This document shows, piece after piece, positions 10,601-21,600 of a stretch of DNA of 64,000 nucleotides. A program made the translations under genes and the position numbers. How positions within the stretch are numbered: the first letter of the stretch is position 1; each line of letters opens with the position of its first letter. The notes beneath the pieces are model-generated. The model was not told the origin of the DNA and made no database searches. It saw only the letters and a list, made by a program, of their open reading frames with translations. Location: positions 52,346 to 116,345 of the forward strand of contig CAYSSS010000002.1 of NCBI GenBank assembly GCA_964433975.1, in the 5' to 3' direction. Source of the DNA: 2-01-FULL-45-10 sp964433975 (lineage in GTDB: Bacteria; Omnitrophota; Gorgyraeia; 2-01-FULL-45-10).

Positions 10601-12533
10601 GAATGATGAATGGTGGAAAGACGGCAGCAACGCCATCCACAATGTCGCCAGCGGAACAAATTACAGCCAGCCGGATGGATATGCTGACGAAGAGTGGTTT
10701 GGCGTAGTGGGTATTGACCGCGCTCCGAAAACCTTATATAGCCAATTACAGACGAGATATCTCAACGGCCAATCCGCGGTAGTTTTAAATTCCAATCCTA
10801 CAATAACCGTAACATCCCAAGGCAACCAGTCCGGCGCTTCATCTTTTTCCGTCAACGGGAAGAGCGCCTTTTATAGGGCCGGAGGCGCCGGAGGCGGGCG
10901 AGGCATTAATGTAGCGATTTTAGACAGCCATACCGGGATAAGGATGGATGACGCGCGCACGTTCGACACGTGGACAGGGCAGGGAGGATTCGGCGGGCTT
11001 CATACGAACTTTCAGCAATTGATCGATTATTTGAACAGTCTACCCGATGGCACGGTGATATCGTTATCGATATGCGATGAAGGTGGTTTTACAATGGTAG
11101 ACGGCACACCGTGGCCGAATGACCCTTATGTGACAGCCGCTTATCAGACGCTGGAATCTCTGGGAAGCACCAAGATACGAAATGTTGGTTATTGGGGAGG
11201 CTGGGCGATGGTGACGGTAAAGGGGCAGGGGGTCGTAGCGGAGGCATATTCATCCCCGAATGCGCCGGTAATGATTCAGGCGCAGGTCTCGCTTATGCTC
11301 GATCCGAATTATGGCAAGCGTTCGGCGCCACGCGCGCAGAATATGGAATCTACTGCCATTATTGCAGCCGTCAATAAAGAACTAGATCAGAAGAAAGAAT
11401 GGATGTTTCCGGAATTATTCTCCATAGTACAATCCAAGGTTCCGGTATCTATGGCCGGCCTCACAAGCGCGCTGACGGATCTACAACCGCTGTCTCTTCA
11501 TAGCGATCTGAATGCCGACATCATAGTAGATGCGGTAAAGCAGGCGGGAGAAAAATACGGTTTGTCGGAAGGCGAAACAGAGATCCTCCGTCTCGCGCTC
11601 CTAGGCCCGGGCCAGGGCGCCGGTGAGATAGCGCCGGAGGCCAAAGATCCGGACGCTGATGCGGCCCGGCTTGCCGACATAGTGAAGTCTTCGCTGAATG
11701 ATGAGAGGGCGAAGTTCATTGCGGTGGGTAAGAAGGTTGCCGGGCATCTTGATAAAAACATGACTACAACCGAAATAACAGAGAGAGTGAACAGGGCTAT
11801 ATCCGCCATAGAGGCATTAGACAAGGAAAGTGTGTCGCCTGAAATGCTGGCGAGCACGCAGTTCTTAAAAAAGAACCTCAATCAATTCGAGGCGGACGGG
11901 GGCGTCGGGTCGCTGATAATTCTCGCCAGGCGCGCGAAGAGGGAAGGCCAAAAACTTATAATAGGCCTTGAGACGGACTGGATACCCGGCGGTAATACAG
12001 AACACAGCCTTCAGGAGAAAGCGATCTTTGCGCTCATGAATGAGATAGGCGATATAGGCGAAGCGCTGAAATCCATGGGTCTCGATAACGTAGAGATCGT
12101 CCGCGGAAGCGCGGATAGTTTAGCCGATTCCCTGAAGATGGCGGCGGCAAAGACGGATAGATTCAACAATACCGGCATGCATAATATCGTCGTTATGGCG
12201 TCGAAAGATACGATAGCTTCAGAAAGCTTCAGAGAATTCAGAAACGCCGGCGAAAAAGATAAACCGTTCCTGACAGGCATAGACCCGACGGAGCTTATAA
12301 AGTTATACGAAAAGTACGGCGAATCGATCAGTAATCAGCTTCATATAAAGCTGGCGGCATGGCTTTATCTGACCCTGGAAGTTGCCGCCGGGAAAGAACC
12401 GCCAAATCTGTCATGGATAAAATACGACAGCACGGCGAGGATATTACTACTGATGCCCGGCGCGGAAATAATAGATTATGAGTTGCTTAAAAACACCTAT
12501 GCAGCTGAAAAAGCGGCATTGGCAGCAGCTTAG
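7602..12533 (+). CDS. Secreted multidomain protein: NDP kinase, LEPR motif, glycosidase, ILEI domain and shared C-terminal module
   Basis: GTG start with GGAGGGA five bases upstream. A signal peptide/TM (residues about 9-30) ends in LDISWAYPP. Residues about 180-330 are a nucleoside diphosphate kinase, with VMIKPDG and NRIHASDS (catalytic His305). A first approx 90-residue repeat (354-443) is followed at once by FEELEPRVLLSG (448-459), the LEPR-XLL motif usually found near the N-terminus of large surface proteins. Beta-rich modules follow, then a clan GH-A (GH2-like) barrel around 700-1050 with GNEW (Glu853, acid/base) and AEFG (Glu950, nucleophile), then an ILEI/FAM3-like domain around 1095-1240, then a second copy of the 90-residue repeat (1248-1339). 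Residues about 1440-1643 form the C-terminal module with Pro1619. Its paralogue at 53187-58298 shares both ends but not the middle. Confidence 0.9.
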   Translation: MGDSNIKPIFRIISLILITTFIALDISWAYPPDPSVRNSTLAAPSLLQQEPINDLAARRQQSTISDGTILGAVCSIAKFLLEEKIKLKHLDQVLTRELGSAVQGMDLSRVMVQENGVVLIPCKIEGKERIIQVALKDNAAVKDLKGREWPVLDKYVVKELPEDHKDPEKIVKEERLSFVMIKPDGIAEKDLIIEKLEKRLKTDGGRIVKIFDPVRLDEAKAREFYREHMELPFFRGLVTYIQSGMVIPILVQSGKIDAIKNVRDDVVGPTMGIIKTTGAVAVGTIRGDLMADADRRAQPIPNRIHASDSVANVVREANLVIGKDTFTEALRDLVQEPIIREGLDVQKKSGSLYEDIIASIKQDLDRRGEVSFEELFDLVQSLVPSSMENLHKALVKLKPLSERKDGVEDTEILTAIARAKKDYGLSDRETEILRLAFLGTGQGMSPRFEELEPRVLLSGGTNTAVEDNPVYNTMTTAIVANNFDYSSNDTVRASNETLSVNLVSKTAVVTRSDGGTATFTKIALVNTAVSPVPKKLLRAGDYTDSLGRAWSVYGRLSELKGFKDAAGTPIDMTTKKIVVFTYADSVQKLFSKASVYDRSGVLSLPRQSALTSINIGGRDLNIYGTFSAFKNAKYTVTRKNLKITIVNRSNSRDKKTFSVGPKRSILSEMNLTADYLYYTVRTNGVSKLKSFDLHTGAPLATISPVDVNTHPAVPAQPSLVSVQSGDRRLFVRDRLPDGTLGQQYALISKGVNWSPASIGMDPAAITQEFVKWYQADIPLMAQMGINVVRVYHDFGTGQDAMNILDMFYNYGIKVIMTVDSPQHGVIADMNNISTVVDAYKNHPAILMWAIGNEWDINNYYGTFTSLEQSAQFTEQAAQLIKSLDSNHPVTSVIGDIDRSGASPLSTANNIVNNLVPDIDVWGINVYRGLSLGVVFQQWRTISQKPMLIAEFGADSYDHRINGQNQAMQASMDTGIWDEVFFDLSAERTDGATVGVLAFEWNDEWWKDGSNAIHNVASGTNYSQPDGYADEEWFGVVGIDRAPKTLYSQLQTRYLNGQSAVVLNSNPTITVTSQGNQSGASSFSVNGKSAFYRAGGAGGGRGINVAILDSHTGIRMDDARTFDTWTGQGGFGGLHTNFQQLIDYLNSLPDGTVISLSICDEGGFTMVDGTPWPNDPYVTAAYQTLESLGSTKIRNVGYWGGWAMVTVKGQGVVAEAYSSPNAPVMIQAQVSLMLDPNYGKRSAPRAQNMESTAIIAAVNKELDQKKEWMFPELFSIVQSKVPVSMAGLTSALTDLQPLSLHSDLNADIIVDAVKQAGEKYGLSEGETEILRLALLGPGQGAGEIAPEAKDPDADAARLADIVKSSLNDERAKFIAVGKKVAGHLDKNMTTTEITERVNRAISAIEALDKESVSPEMLASTQFLKKNLNQFEADGGVGSLIILARRAKREGQKLIIGLETDWIPGGNTEHSLQEKAIFALMNEIGDIGEALKSMGLDNVEIVRGSADSLADSLKMAAAKTDRFNNTGMHNIVVMASKDTIASESFREFRNAGEKDKPFLTGIDPTELIKLYEKYGESISNQLHIKLAAWLYLTLEVAAGKEPPNLSWIKYDSTARILLLMPGAEIIDYELLKNTYAAEKAALAAA
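8661..8930 (+). repeat. Protein-level direct repeat, left copy flanking the LEPR/glycosidase/ILEI cassette
   Basis: Encodes about 90 residues with the pattern SM-x2-L-x2-AL-x2-L-x-PLS, then YGLSDRETEILRLAFLGTGQG. It ends one codon before the LEPR motif segment. The second copy lies at 11343-11619. Identity is clear in protein and partial in DNA, e.g. GAGATCCTCCG in both. Confidence 0.85.
11343..11619 (+). repeat. Protein-level direct repeat, right copy
   Basis: Second copy of the 8661-8930 repeat: SMAGLTSALTDLQPLS, then YGLSEGETEILRLALLGPGQG. The two copies bracket the whole LEPR, glycosidase and ILEI section, which is absent from the paralogue at 53694-58298. Confidence 0.85.
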
Positions 12534-12591
12534 TTAAAAAACAAAAAAGTTTGCTTATTCTCGTTGACATTGTCCTATTGTTTGATATACT
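12533..12591 (+). promoter_or_regulatory. Promoter with conserved 18-bp upstream box (copy 1)
   Basis: Box GTTAAAAAACAAAAAAGT at 12533-12550, whose first G is the last base of the preceding TAG stop. After 13 bp comes TTGACA (12564-12569), 16 bp, and TATACT (12586-12591) with an extended TG just upstream. The start codon of the 3510-aa gene lies about 70 bp downstream. The same box, spacing and promoter occur at 24398 and 58299. The leader also has CGTAAG (12602) and CTTACG (12645), which could pair next to the ribosome binding site. Confidence 0.85.
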
Positions 12592-12660
12592 TATTAACAA
12601 ACGTAAGCAAACAAAAAGTAAGTAATTGCAACTCACAGCCAAGACTTACGGAGGTAACGA

Positions 12661-15600
12661 GTGATTTTACCAAGACTAACTACAATGGCGCGGCTTAAAA
12701 AGGTCGTGGCTATAGTTTTACTGCCCACGTTTATTCTCTCCAACATTGCGTTTGCTGAGACATCAAAAGTTGCCACGACAAATACGCCTTCTAAGCCCGT
12801 AGAGACAGTTACCAACCCGGATAAGATAGTAATTCCCCGTGATTATGGTTTGGTAAAATCCAGATATACCGCCAAAGACTCTAACAGGCTTATTGTGCAC
12901 ATCCAGGATGCCCATTGCAATTATGAGGCCCAGTCAAATATCATAAAGATACTGGAATGTCTCGTAAAGAACGACGGCTTGAGCCTCGTATCGGTGGAAG
13001 GCGCGGACGGATTCATTGACACATCATGGTTCAAGGCATTCCCGGACAAAGACATAAGAAAAGAAGTCGCCGACTACTTCATGAAAAAAGGCGAGATAAC
13101 CGGGCCTGAATTCCTCTCCATAACCACAAATTCCAATATAAGGCTATTCGGCGCCGAAACGCGCTCGTACTATATAGAAAATCTGAACGCCTTCACCTCA
13201 AGCTACCCTCTCAAAGAAGATACCGAAAAGTATTTCAATCAGATAAAGGCTGTCCTTAATAAACTTAAAGCCTACATATACAGCGAAGAATTGAAGGAAC
13301 TTGACTTAAAGAGTCAGGACTACGAATCGAAAAAGTTGTCATTTACTGACTATGTCAAGTATTTGGAAACTCTGGGCTCCAGATATAAAGTAGCCGTAAG
13401 GCCGTACGAAAACCTGTTCAAGCTGATAAGCGTCCTTGTCTATGAGAAGAAGATAGATTTTAACGTTGTCGATAAGGAACGCGCCGCCGTCATTGATACG
13501 ATCACTAAGAAGCTCGACAAGGAGAGCCTGACGGAGCTCGTCAATAAGTCGCTCGAATTCAAGTCCGGAAAGATCTCCTCGGCCGAATATTACGATTATC
13601 TAAGGGCGCTTGCCGTGAAATACGGGATCTCTCTCTCGTCGGAATATCCGAACCTCTTCAACTACATAATCTATAATCCCGTATATTCCAGGATAGAGAA
13701 TGAGCATCTCTTCGACGATATAAAGAAGTTCGAAGAAGCCCTGAAAGAGAAGATCTTCGCCAATAATGACCAGAGAGAGCTCGAGAGGCTGTCCAGGCAC
13801 ATAAATACGCTCCTTGGCCTGGCCAATATAAAGTTATTAAACGGCGATTTCGATTACTACAAAGAGCACAGGGACGAATTCAGCCATGAAGCGTTTGCCT
13901 CCTTTATAAACAAGATGTCTGGGCGCTATGGATTTGCGTATGAAGTAGACCAGCCATCCGAGGCCGTAAAAGAGAGCATGCCGAAACTCGAAGACTTTTA
14001 TTCCATAGCGATAAAGCGCGATAAGGCGCTGGTCGATAATACGCTCAACGCGATGAATAAGGAAGACGCCCGCATTTCCGTGCTGGTGACCGGAGGCTTC
14101 CATTCCGAAGGCATAACCAAGCTATTGGAAAAACAGGGCGTGTCATATATAGTGATATGCCCCAACATCACGAAAGAAGTAGAGACGCCTTACATCAAGA
14201 TACTTACGAACCAGCGCACGCCGCTGGAAGAGATACTCTCGGATACGGGAGCTACAGCCGACACGAAAAGTGTCAAGGGCAATATGCTCGCGCCGTTTTC
14301 GATAGCGTGGGCGATAGGGCTTGACGAAAAACAATTAAACAGGGTCAGCCAGGCAGTTTTACGGTCTGATTTACATGGTACAACCATTGCGATGAAAGAC
14401 CGATGGCTTGGGCTCAATCTCAAGAATTGGATCTACCGGGCGCTTCAATATGCTAAGAAATACAATATTCCTGCCGATAAAGAGATCGTCAGGAACGCGT
14501 ATATTGCGGCTATGAGGCAAACGGCAGGAACGCTTAAAAATTTCGTTCATGACAAAACAGAACGCATTATCGCTGACCCGAATTTCAAGAGCGTGTTCGA
14601 CGAGGTATTCGATACCTTCCAGAATCCAGCGCAGGATAAACCGGCGCAAGGCGAAGTAAAGGCGCCGGATACGAGCGTGAGAGAGAAGAGTGTCAAGGCA
14701 ACGCTAGGCGACGATAGTATCGATCCGATCATAAGGGACTACAAAACTAAGAAAACCACTATATGGGATGACGGAAAATCAACGACGGGCAACGCCGGAT
14801 ACATTCAGATAATAACCCTTTTGAAAAGTATCGTAAACGATCTGGATGATGAAGTTTTCCGATCCATATTGGAAGACGGACTTATTAATGCTGGTTCAGA
14901 CGAGCGATTAATAAATGCTTTTACAAAAGAGAATCTCCTAAAAAATCTAGAGCCTAGTTCCGACTTTAAGGTAATCCTCGTACAGCCGAAAGACCAGATC
15001 CCCGGCATACGCATCCCGGGCATACTCATGACCAGGCCGGGATCCAACTTCGGGCACTACAGCCTCAACAATAAATGCATATATACAGGCCAAACTGAAA
15101 TTGATGAATTGTTGGCAGATGGCTCTTCTGAATCACTGAGAGAAGCGGCTACCCTTCTTATGCATGAATTAGCCGAATATACGGTTCGGAGCATTGCGGC
15201 ACCGGGGACAAAAGCGGAACATGGGGAAGATGCAGGTGATATATCATTAAAAGTGCATCGCATAGCCGAACTGTTAGAGAGGCGCATAGTCGGGCCTTCA
15301 AAAATACACAAAGACGATAATATCCTTAGCGCTCTTGACGATACCCTGGAAATAAGGACCATGACATATTTCGACTCGATAACGCCGCATCTGCTGGAAG
15401 AGGCCAAAAAGATGTTTAATCTTAAGGATGTAGATGTGATGTATCTTGGTCAAATATGGTCACAGTACCTTAAAAGAAATAAACCATCGCCCAAGATAAT
15501 AACAGACCTTTCCATAATACAGCATCCTAAATATGATCCTGACGGCATCGATCCTAACTTCATACTCATGTCAATGTTGTTAGAGTTGGCTCCGGCTGAG

Positions 15601-18600
15601 AGGGCAAGATTAGGCCTGACCGAAGAAGCGATGGAGAAATTAATAGCTAAAGAATACCCGAAATTAAAGACTGAAACAAATAGGCTAAAAGCGGCGAATG
15701 ATATTGTGCTTACAATCAACTCCCTTGACGGCGGCATAGGCGAGAATTTCGGCCGTCTTAAATGGCTTCAGGAACGTGCTAAGGCAGCCGGCAAGTCACC
15801 CAAAGAGATTAAAAACATAAGAATGACAGCCAAGGGGACAGATATCGGTTTCGATGTAGAATATAAAGGTAAAAAAGAGTTCGTAAGCATAGCGGAACTT
15901 AAACTAATGCAGGTCATTGAGTTGGCAAGGCAGTGTAAGTTCCTTCATATAAGGTTCCAGCCTCTCGTCAACTGGCAGTCAAAGGAAGCCTACGATACAT
16001 TGTTGAATACCTATTGCCTGGATGACCGCGTTGATGACCGCGTTGATGACGGGAAGAAAAGTAAAAAGACTTACGGCAGGGTCATGCAGGAATTAGGCAT
16101 AAACATCCTTGATATGATTGAGCAGGCGGACCTGCCGGCAGTCAAAAAAAACATGGGCAATATATCATTGTCCCCGCACGCGACACGTCAACCCGGCGGC
16201 CACGGCCAATTTGGATTCCTGTTTTTATACGATTCCTTTTTTAATAGCGCACTGGATACCCAGAAAGAGGACGGCAAGACACACATACGCGTTTTCTATA
16301 ATGGAGATAATCCGAATAGCCATGCCGATCCTTATGTAGCGGGCGAAATGGCACGTAAGCATTGGCCTATAGTAAAATTAACTACGCTTGCCATGCCGAT
16401 AGATAAGAAAGGCGGCAAGGACGGAGTCAGGGTCATAAAAGAGGGAAATGAAATAACCTTTGTGCCGGCCCAAATGGAAGAAGGGGACGCAAAGAGCGCG
16501 AAACAATTGCCCGTATTTCATAAGGCAGGGCTGCCGGGAGGTTTAGGGAAATCCGGACAACAGCCTTTCAACACGAATATATTTTATATAAATACTACCG
16601 TTCTTCATGACATCCTGAAAGAATTACTGGAATTAAGAGACGGTAATGGTAAGGAGATCATAACGAAAGAGGAGTTTTGCAGGATCATAAGCCCCACTCT
16701 TATTGATAAGGCGGGAAAGGTAAGCACTGACGGAAGAGAATACATACCGCTTGACGGCGCGATAGGGACCGCAATGCTTAATCTCAACGAATTCTTCCTG
16801 ACTAGCAAGGATCCGAGAGTTAAAGATATTCTGAGCCCATATGGTATAGACCGGATAGTTTATTGCGTGAATGTGCCTAGGACAGAGTTTTTCACGCCTA
16901 ATAAGACATGTTCTGACGGATGGATGCAGTTCTATAGTGACTATTATACCCGTTTGGATACTACCGACTGGATGCTGCACGACCGAGAAGGAAAAACCGA
17001 ACCTCCTGAATTTGATGTAATTGATGACGAAATGTACTGGAATGAATTGCAGAACCTGGTAGATTCATTTGGTAATGCTAGTGTCAGGGGCCCTGAAGGA
17101 TCGAACCTGGTCCTGAAATCGCTAAGGATAAGAGGGGCAGTCAAGCTTAAAGACGCGCAACTTACCGGGGATGTTGTAATAATAAATAAGAGCGATAAAA
17201 ATGTCGATCTGACAAAGGCCAATGAGCTAGCATCTTACCTTCAAGGCAGTAGATTAGCATTAAACGATATACTGATCATTGTGGAAAAAGATGGCACTAT
17301 CACTTATAGATCTCTGGCGGAGTTATATGAACATGACGAAAACACGGTCAAAGGCATCCTTGTCGATCTCGGCGTCCCGCAAGGGGTGATAGATTTTATG
17401 CTGATAAGCATGGCAGCGGCGAAATTAAGCGCTGAGAGAAACGGTACCGGCGCGATACGTGGGAAGGGCGGAGAGCTTACCCTCACCGAACATGGCACGA
17501 GAACTTATGGCATATCCGCGTCACAGGTTCTGCTAGCAAATGAAATGAAGGGCGAGGCGACCGTAAATGGCGCCATAGCGAAACTCGTGATGGCTAAAAA
17601 AGCCTTTACATTTCTCCCTGATTATCAGAGGCTTATCAGCTCCGACAAAATTCTGCCGGTATGGGAATGCGGCTTAAACTCTTTAAACGATACTCAGGAA
17701 GACAATGTCGCTCAACTCTATAAAATTATCGGGAAATCGGGGTTAAATTTTGTTATAATCAAAGGCCTGAGAAAAGAGATAGAGGCCCGGGTGCCGAGCG
17801 CGGCGGATCTGATATTCCATCCGGGCGTCACAAGGAAGTACGTATATATGGATGAGAATGACTTCCTTCATCTTCTGTTGTTTTCCAACGGCGTGGAGCT
17901 GATAAGAGAGGCGCTGGAACACGAAAAAGCGGATATCGACAATCCGGGGTTATCCGAAGAGGCGATCGAAAAAATAGCGCCGACGAATAATGTGAGGTTA
18001 GCATTGAAGATGAAAGATTTGAATGTAAAGGCGTTGTTACGCACCGCAAAGACGGAAGTAGAAAAATATCTCACAGCGCAGCATGACTCCAGGGAAATAA
18101 CCGACGAGATATATGAAAGTGCAAAGGCCACCTACAAGAACCTTGAAGCGTGGGTCACGGATGAGCATATAAACAGGGTATCTCCGATGACCAGGCTGGC
18201 TATACTTGATGCAATTAAACAAGCCATCCAGGATGGTAACTGGTTTGACATAGTGGATGTATTCAGGCAGGATGTCACATTCGGCACCGCCGGTATACGT
18301 GAAAAAGCCGCGCTTACGGAAGAAGCGCTCAAAAAACTGGCTCAATACGGGCCCGGAGCCGGTATCTTGAAAGGACCCAACACGATAAATGACATAGTGT
18401 TGCTGATAAAGACGGCAGGCGTGATTCAATACGCTAAAAAGAACGGACTGCATAAGGTAGCTATCGGTTATGACAGCCGTATCGCCGGAAAACAGTTCGC
18501 GGAGCTTATAGCGCAATCTTTCCTGGCGCATTCCACAAAAGGCCACGAATTCACCATTTATATGTTTGACGAAGCGAGCCCGTTCCCGGAGCTTTCGTTC

Positions 18601-21600
18601 GCTGTCACTACGAAAAACGTCAGGGCAGATCTTGGCATATTGATCTCCGCCAGCCACAACCCCTCAAATTATAACGGCTACAAGATCACCAACTATACAG
18701 GCATGCAGCTTGCAGGCAACATGAGAGATGCCATTGTAGACGCTATTAAAGGAGTGACAACAAAAGATATACAATTGAAACCGATTGAGGAAGCCAAAGA
18801 CGGCCAACTGATATGGTTGGGCGGCAAAGAACGCATCGTCGGCAAGGATTATAAAGACGGAAAATACCACAGACAGTTGATAGATATGCACACTTTACAC
18901 GTAGAGCAGGTTAAGAAGTTCATCATTGATAGAGACGTAGTCAGGCAATACGCTCCCCGGGTAAAAGTAGGATATGCCGCATTTAATGGCGCAGGATACA
19001 GGGCAGTCCCGAGGTTATTACAAGAACTGGGTTTTACGGATACCAAAGTCATAAGTTCGTTGCAAGAAATGAATGGCATGTTTCCGGCGTTTGGTTGGGG
19101 TGAACAGCCGGACCCCGGAGACCCTATATCCGCCGACATAGCCGTGCGTGAATTTGTAAAAGAACACGGGCAGCGGGCATTCGATGACCTTGATATATTG
19201 ATCGGCACGGATCCGGATGCTGACAGGGCCGGATTGATAGTTAAGGTCCCGGAGCCGCAGCAGAAATTTTTTGGTAAATATAAACTATTATCAGCGAATG
19301 ACGCGTGGACGCTTCTTTTGTGGTACCGGATGCAGCGTGAGACCGAACTTAACGGCGGAAAATTACCGGACGCCGGCAACAAATATATCACATTTTCACA
19401 TGTTACCACCGACGCGCTGGAGCGGGTAGGAAAATTGTTTGGCGTGGATTCATTGGGTGAGATGAAGAATAAGGAAGGCGAAGAGGCCGGTGACTACCTT
19501 AACGGTAAACGTTCATGGGTCGGGTTCAGCCTGATAGCCGAATTCTGCCAAGAAGCGCGTGCTGCCGGTAAGACTAATCTTGGCGGCGCGGAAGAGAGCA
19601 ACGGCTTCAGTATCCTCGGAGGGCCTATAGCACAAGGTGAGATCCTGGCGAATGACGGCCACGTTAATGATAAGGACGGGGCGTTCGCAGCTTTACTGCT
19701 GGCGGAAGTCACGGCGTACGCGAAATCTAAAGGAACAACATTATTTGGATTATTAGACAATATATACCTTAACCCTGGCGTGGGTTATTTTGCCACAGCC
19801 AATAAGCCAATGCCGAGGGTGGGCGCTTTTAAAGGCGCGGAAGGTATTACGAAGAAGATGAATTTATTGAAACAGGCGCAGGCCTGGATGAAAGAGGCCA
19901 ATGGGAAGGTAGGCACAGGAAGTCCGTTCATGTTGGCCGGTTTGCCGGTGATAGGCGCTATTGAGTTCAAAACAGCGAAATATGACGAACAGCATTATGC
20001 GGGGTTTCCGGATGAAGGCATAAGATTTTTCTTTGCCGACCCTGATTTAAAACCGGGAGACCCGTTTACGAAGAGCAGAAACTATATTACGATAAGGCCG
20101 GCAGGTACGTCACAAACCCTGCGTTTTTATGTTCAGCTCTTTGCAGACGACATTGATGGACAGAATATCGGGAACGTCAAATATAGAGATATGAGAAGGG
20201 CAGAAGCCTTGGCGCTTCAGACGCAAGTTGAGTTGCTTGAGGCCGCGGACTATAGGTCGGATATCAGCAATGTGACCGACCAGATGTTGAAAGCCGGATA
20301 TGAGCCTGCTAATATAAAGAAGCTCATATCCATGCAAATTGATGCAGCCGCGCAGAGAGAGATTGCTAAAAAAGCACCTGGTGTTACAGTGGAGCTGCCG
20401 GTGGCCCTGTCGGATGAATTAGTGGCACGGATGACGAATATAATAAGTACGATGGCCACGCAGACAGGCCGATGGGCGACTGAGCAATTTGTCGACGGTG
20501 GAAAGACTATGCTCGGATGGATGAATCTTGGCGCCTGGAGAAACGGCCCGATGGCAAGTATGATGCAGGATATGGCCGATTTTGCGCGACAGGTGCAGGA
20601 AGAAAAAGCGAGAAAAGACTCGAAAGATCCGGAAGAAATAGCAAAGGGCGTAACGACGGACATCGTGTTTATCGGCCAGGGAGGGTCGGTAGAGTGCATC
20701 AAGACATTAAGCGCTATTTTTGGCGTCAGTAAAAAAGCGCCGAATATCCATATCATAGATACGACTGACGAGGAGTATATCGGACAGCTTAAAGAAACGC
20801 TGCCTTATAAGACCACGAGGTTTGTGGTCCTGTCAAAGTCTATGACAACAGGCGAAGTCCATTCCGGATATAAATTATTCTTTGACGACGCGATGAAGAG
20901 GACTGGTTTAAGCGAAAAGGAAGTCGCAGAGAAATTTACCCTTATTACAGATAGTGGTAAGGCATCGGTTAGTAAAGTTTCCGGAAAAACAGTTTTAACC
21001 GTAAGCGAAAAAGTCAGAGAGCCGTTCAGAACGGAAGTATTGAAGCGTGGCTTTTCCAATGTCTTTTATATCGAGCCGAACACCGGCGGGCGTTACTCAT
21101 GGGATACCGCCGTCGGAATACTGCCGGCAATGATCATGAGCGAAGATATTGGGAATGTAAATAAAGTGTTAAATGGCGCACAGGGCATGGAGGAAACGGC
21201 AAAGAACCCATATTTCGCGGATAATGCCGCGGCCCAGTACGGCGCGTTCAAGTACGCGATGCAGCTTGAAGGGCGCAATCGCCCGACGCTGGTACTCCCT
21301 GACGAGATCGCGGGCTACGGGCCATGGTATGGCCAGCTGGATACGGAGAGTCTGGGCAAGACAAATGAAAGGTCAAGCGTTGTCATAGACCATGAAGCGT
21401 TTGCCGTAAATCCCGAAGTCTATACCCAGAAACGATTCTTCGTGCGCGTTAAACTTGGAGCAAGTGATACAAGACTCGATGGCGCCGTGAGGAAGCTCAA
21501 ATCCTACGATTTGCCGGTATTTACAATAACTCTTCCCAATTCATCTCCCGGTAAAGTCAACTACGAGGACTTCGGGGCGTTCCTTAAATTAAGCGAATTC

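Noticed and set aside
12516..12533. ALAA-type ending as an ssrA-like degradation tag
   Set aside because: Similar endings on several proteins belong to a conserved domain with a fixed proline position, and two end in SL or SA; a simple degron does not explain this.
15150..15190. HELAEY motif in the 3510-aa protein as a zinc peptidase site
   Set aside because: The motif is HExxE, not HExxH, and no third ligand pattern was seen.
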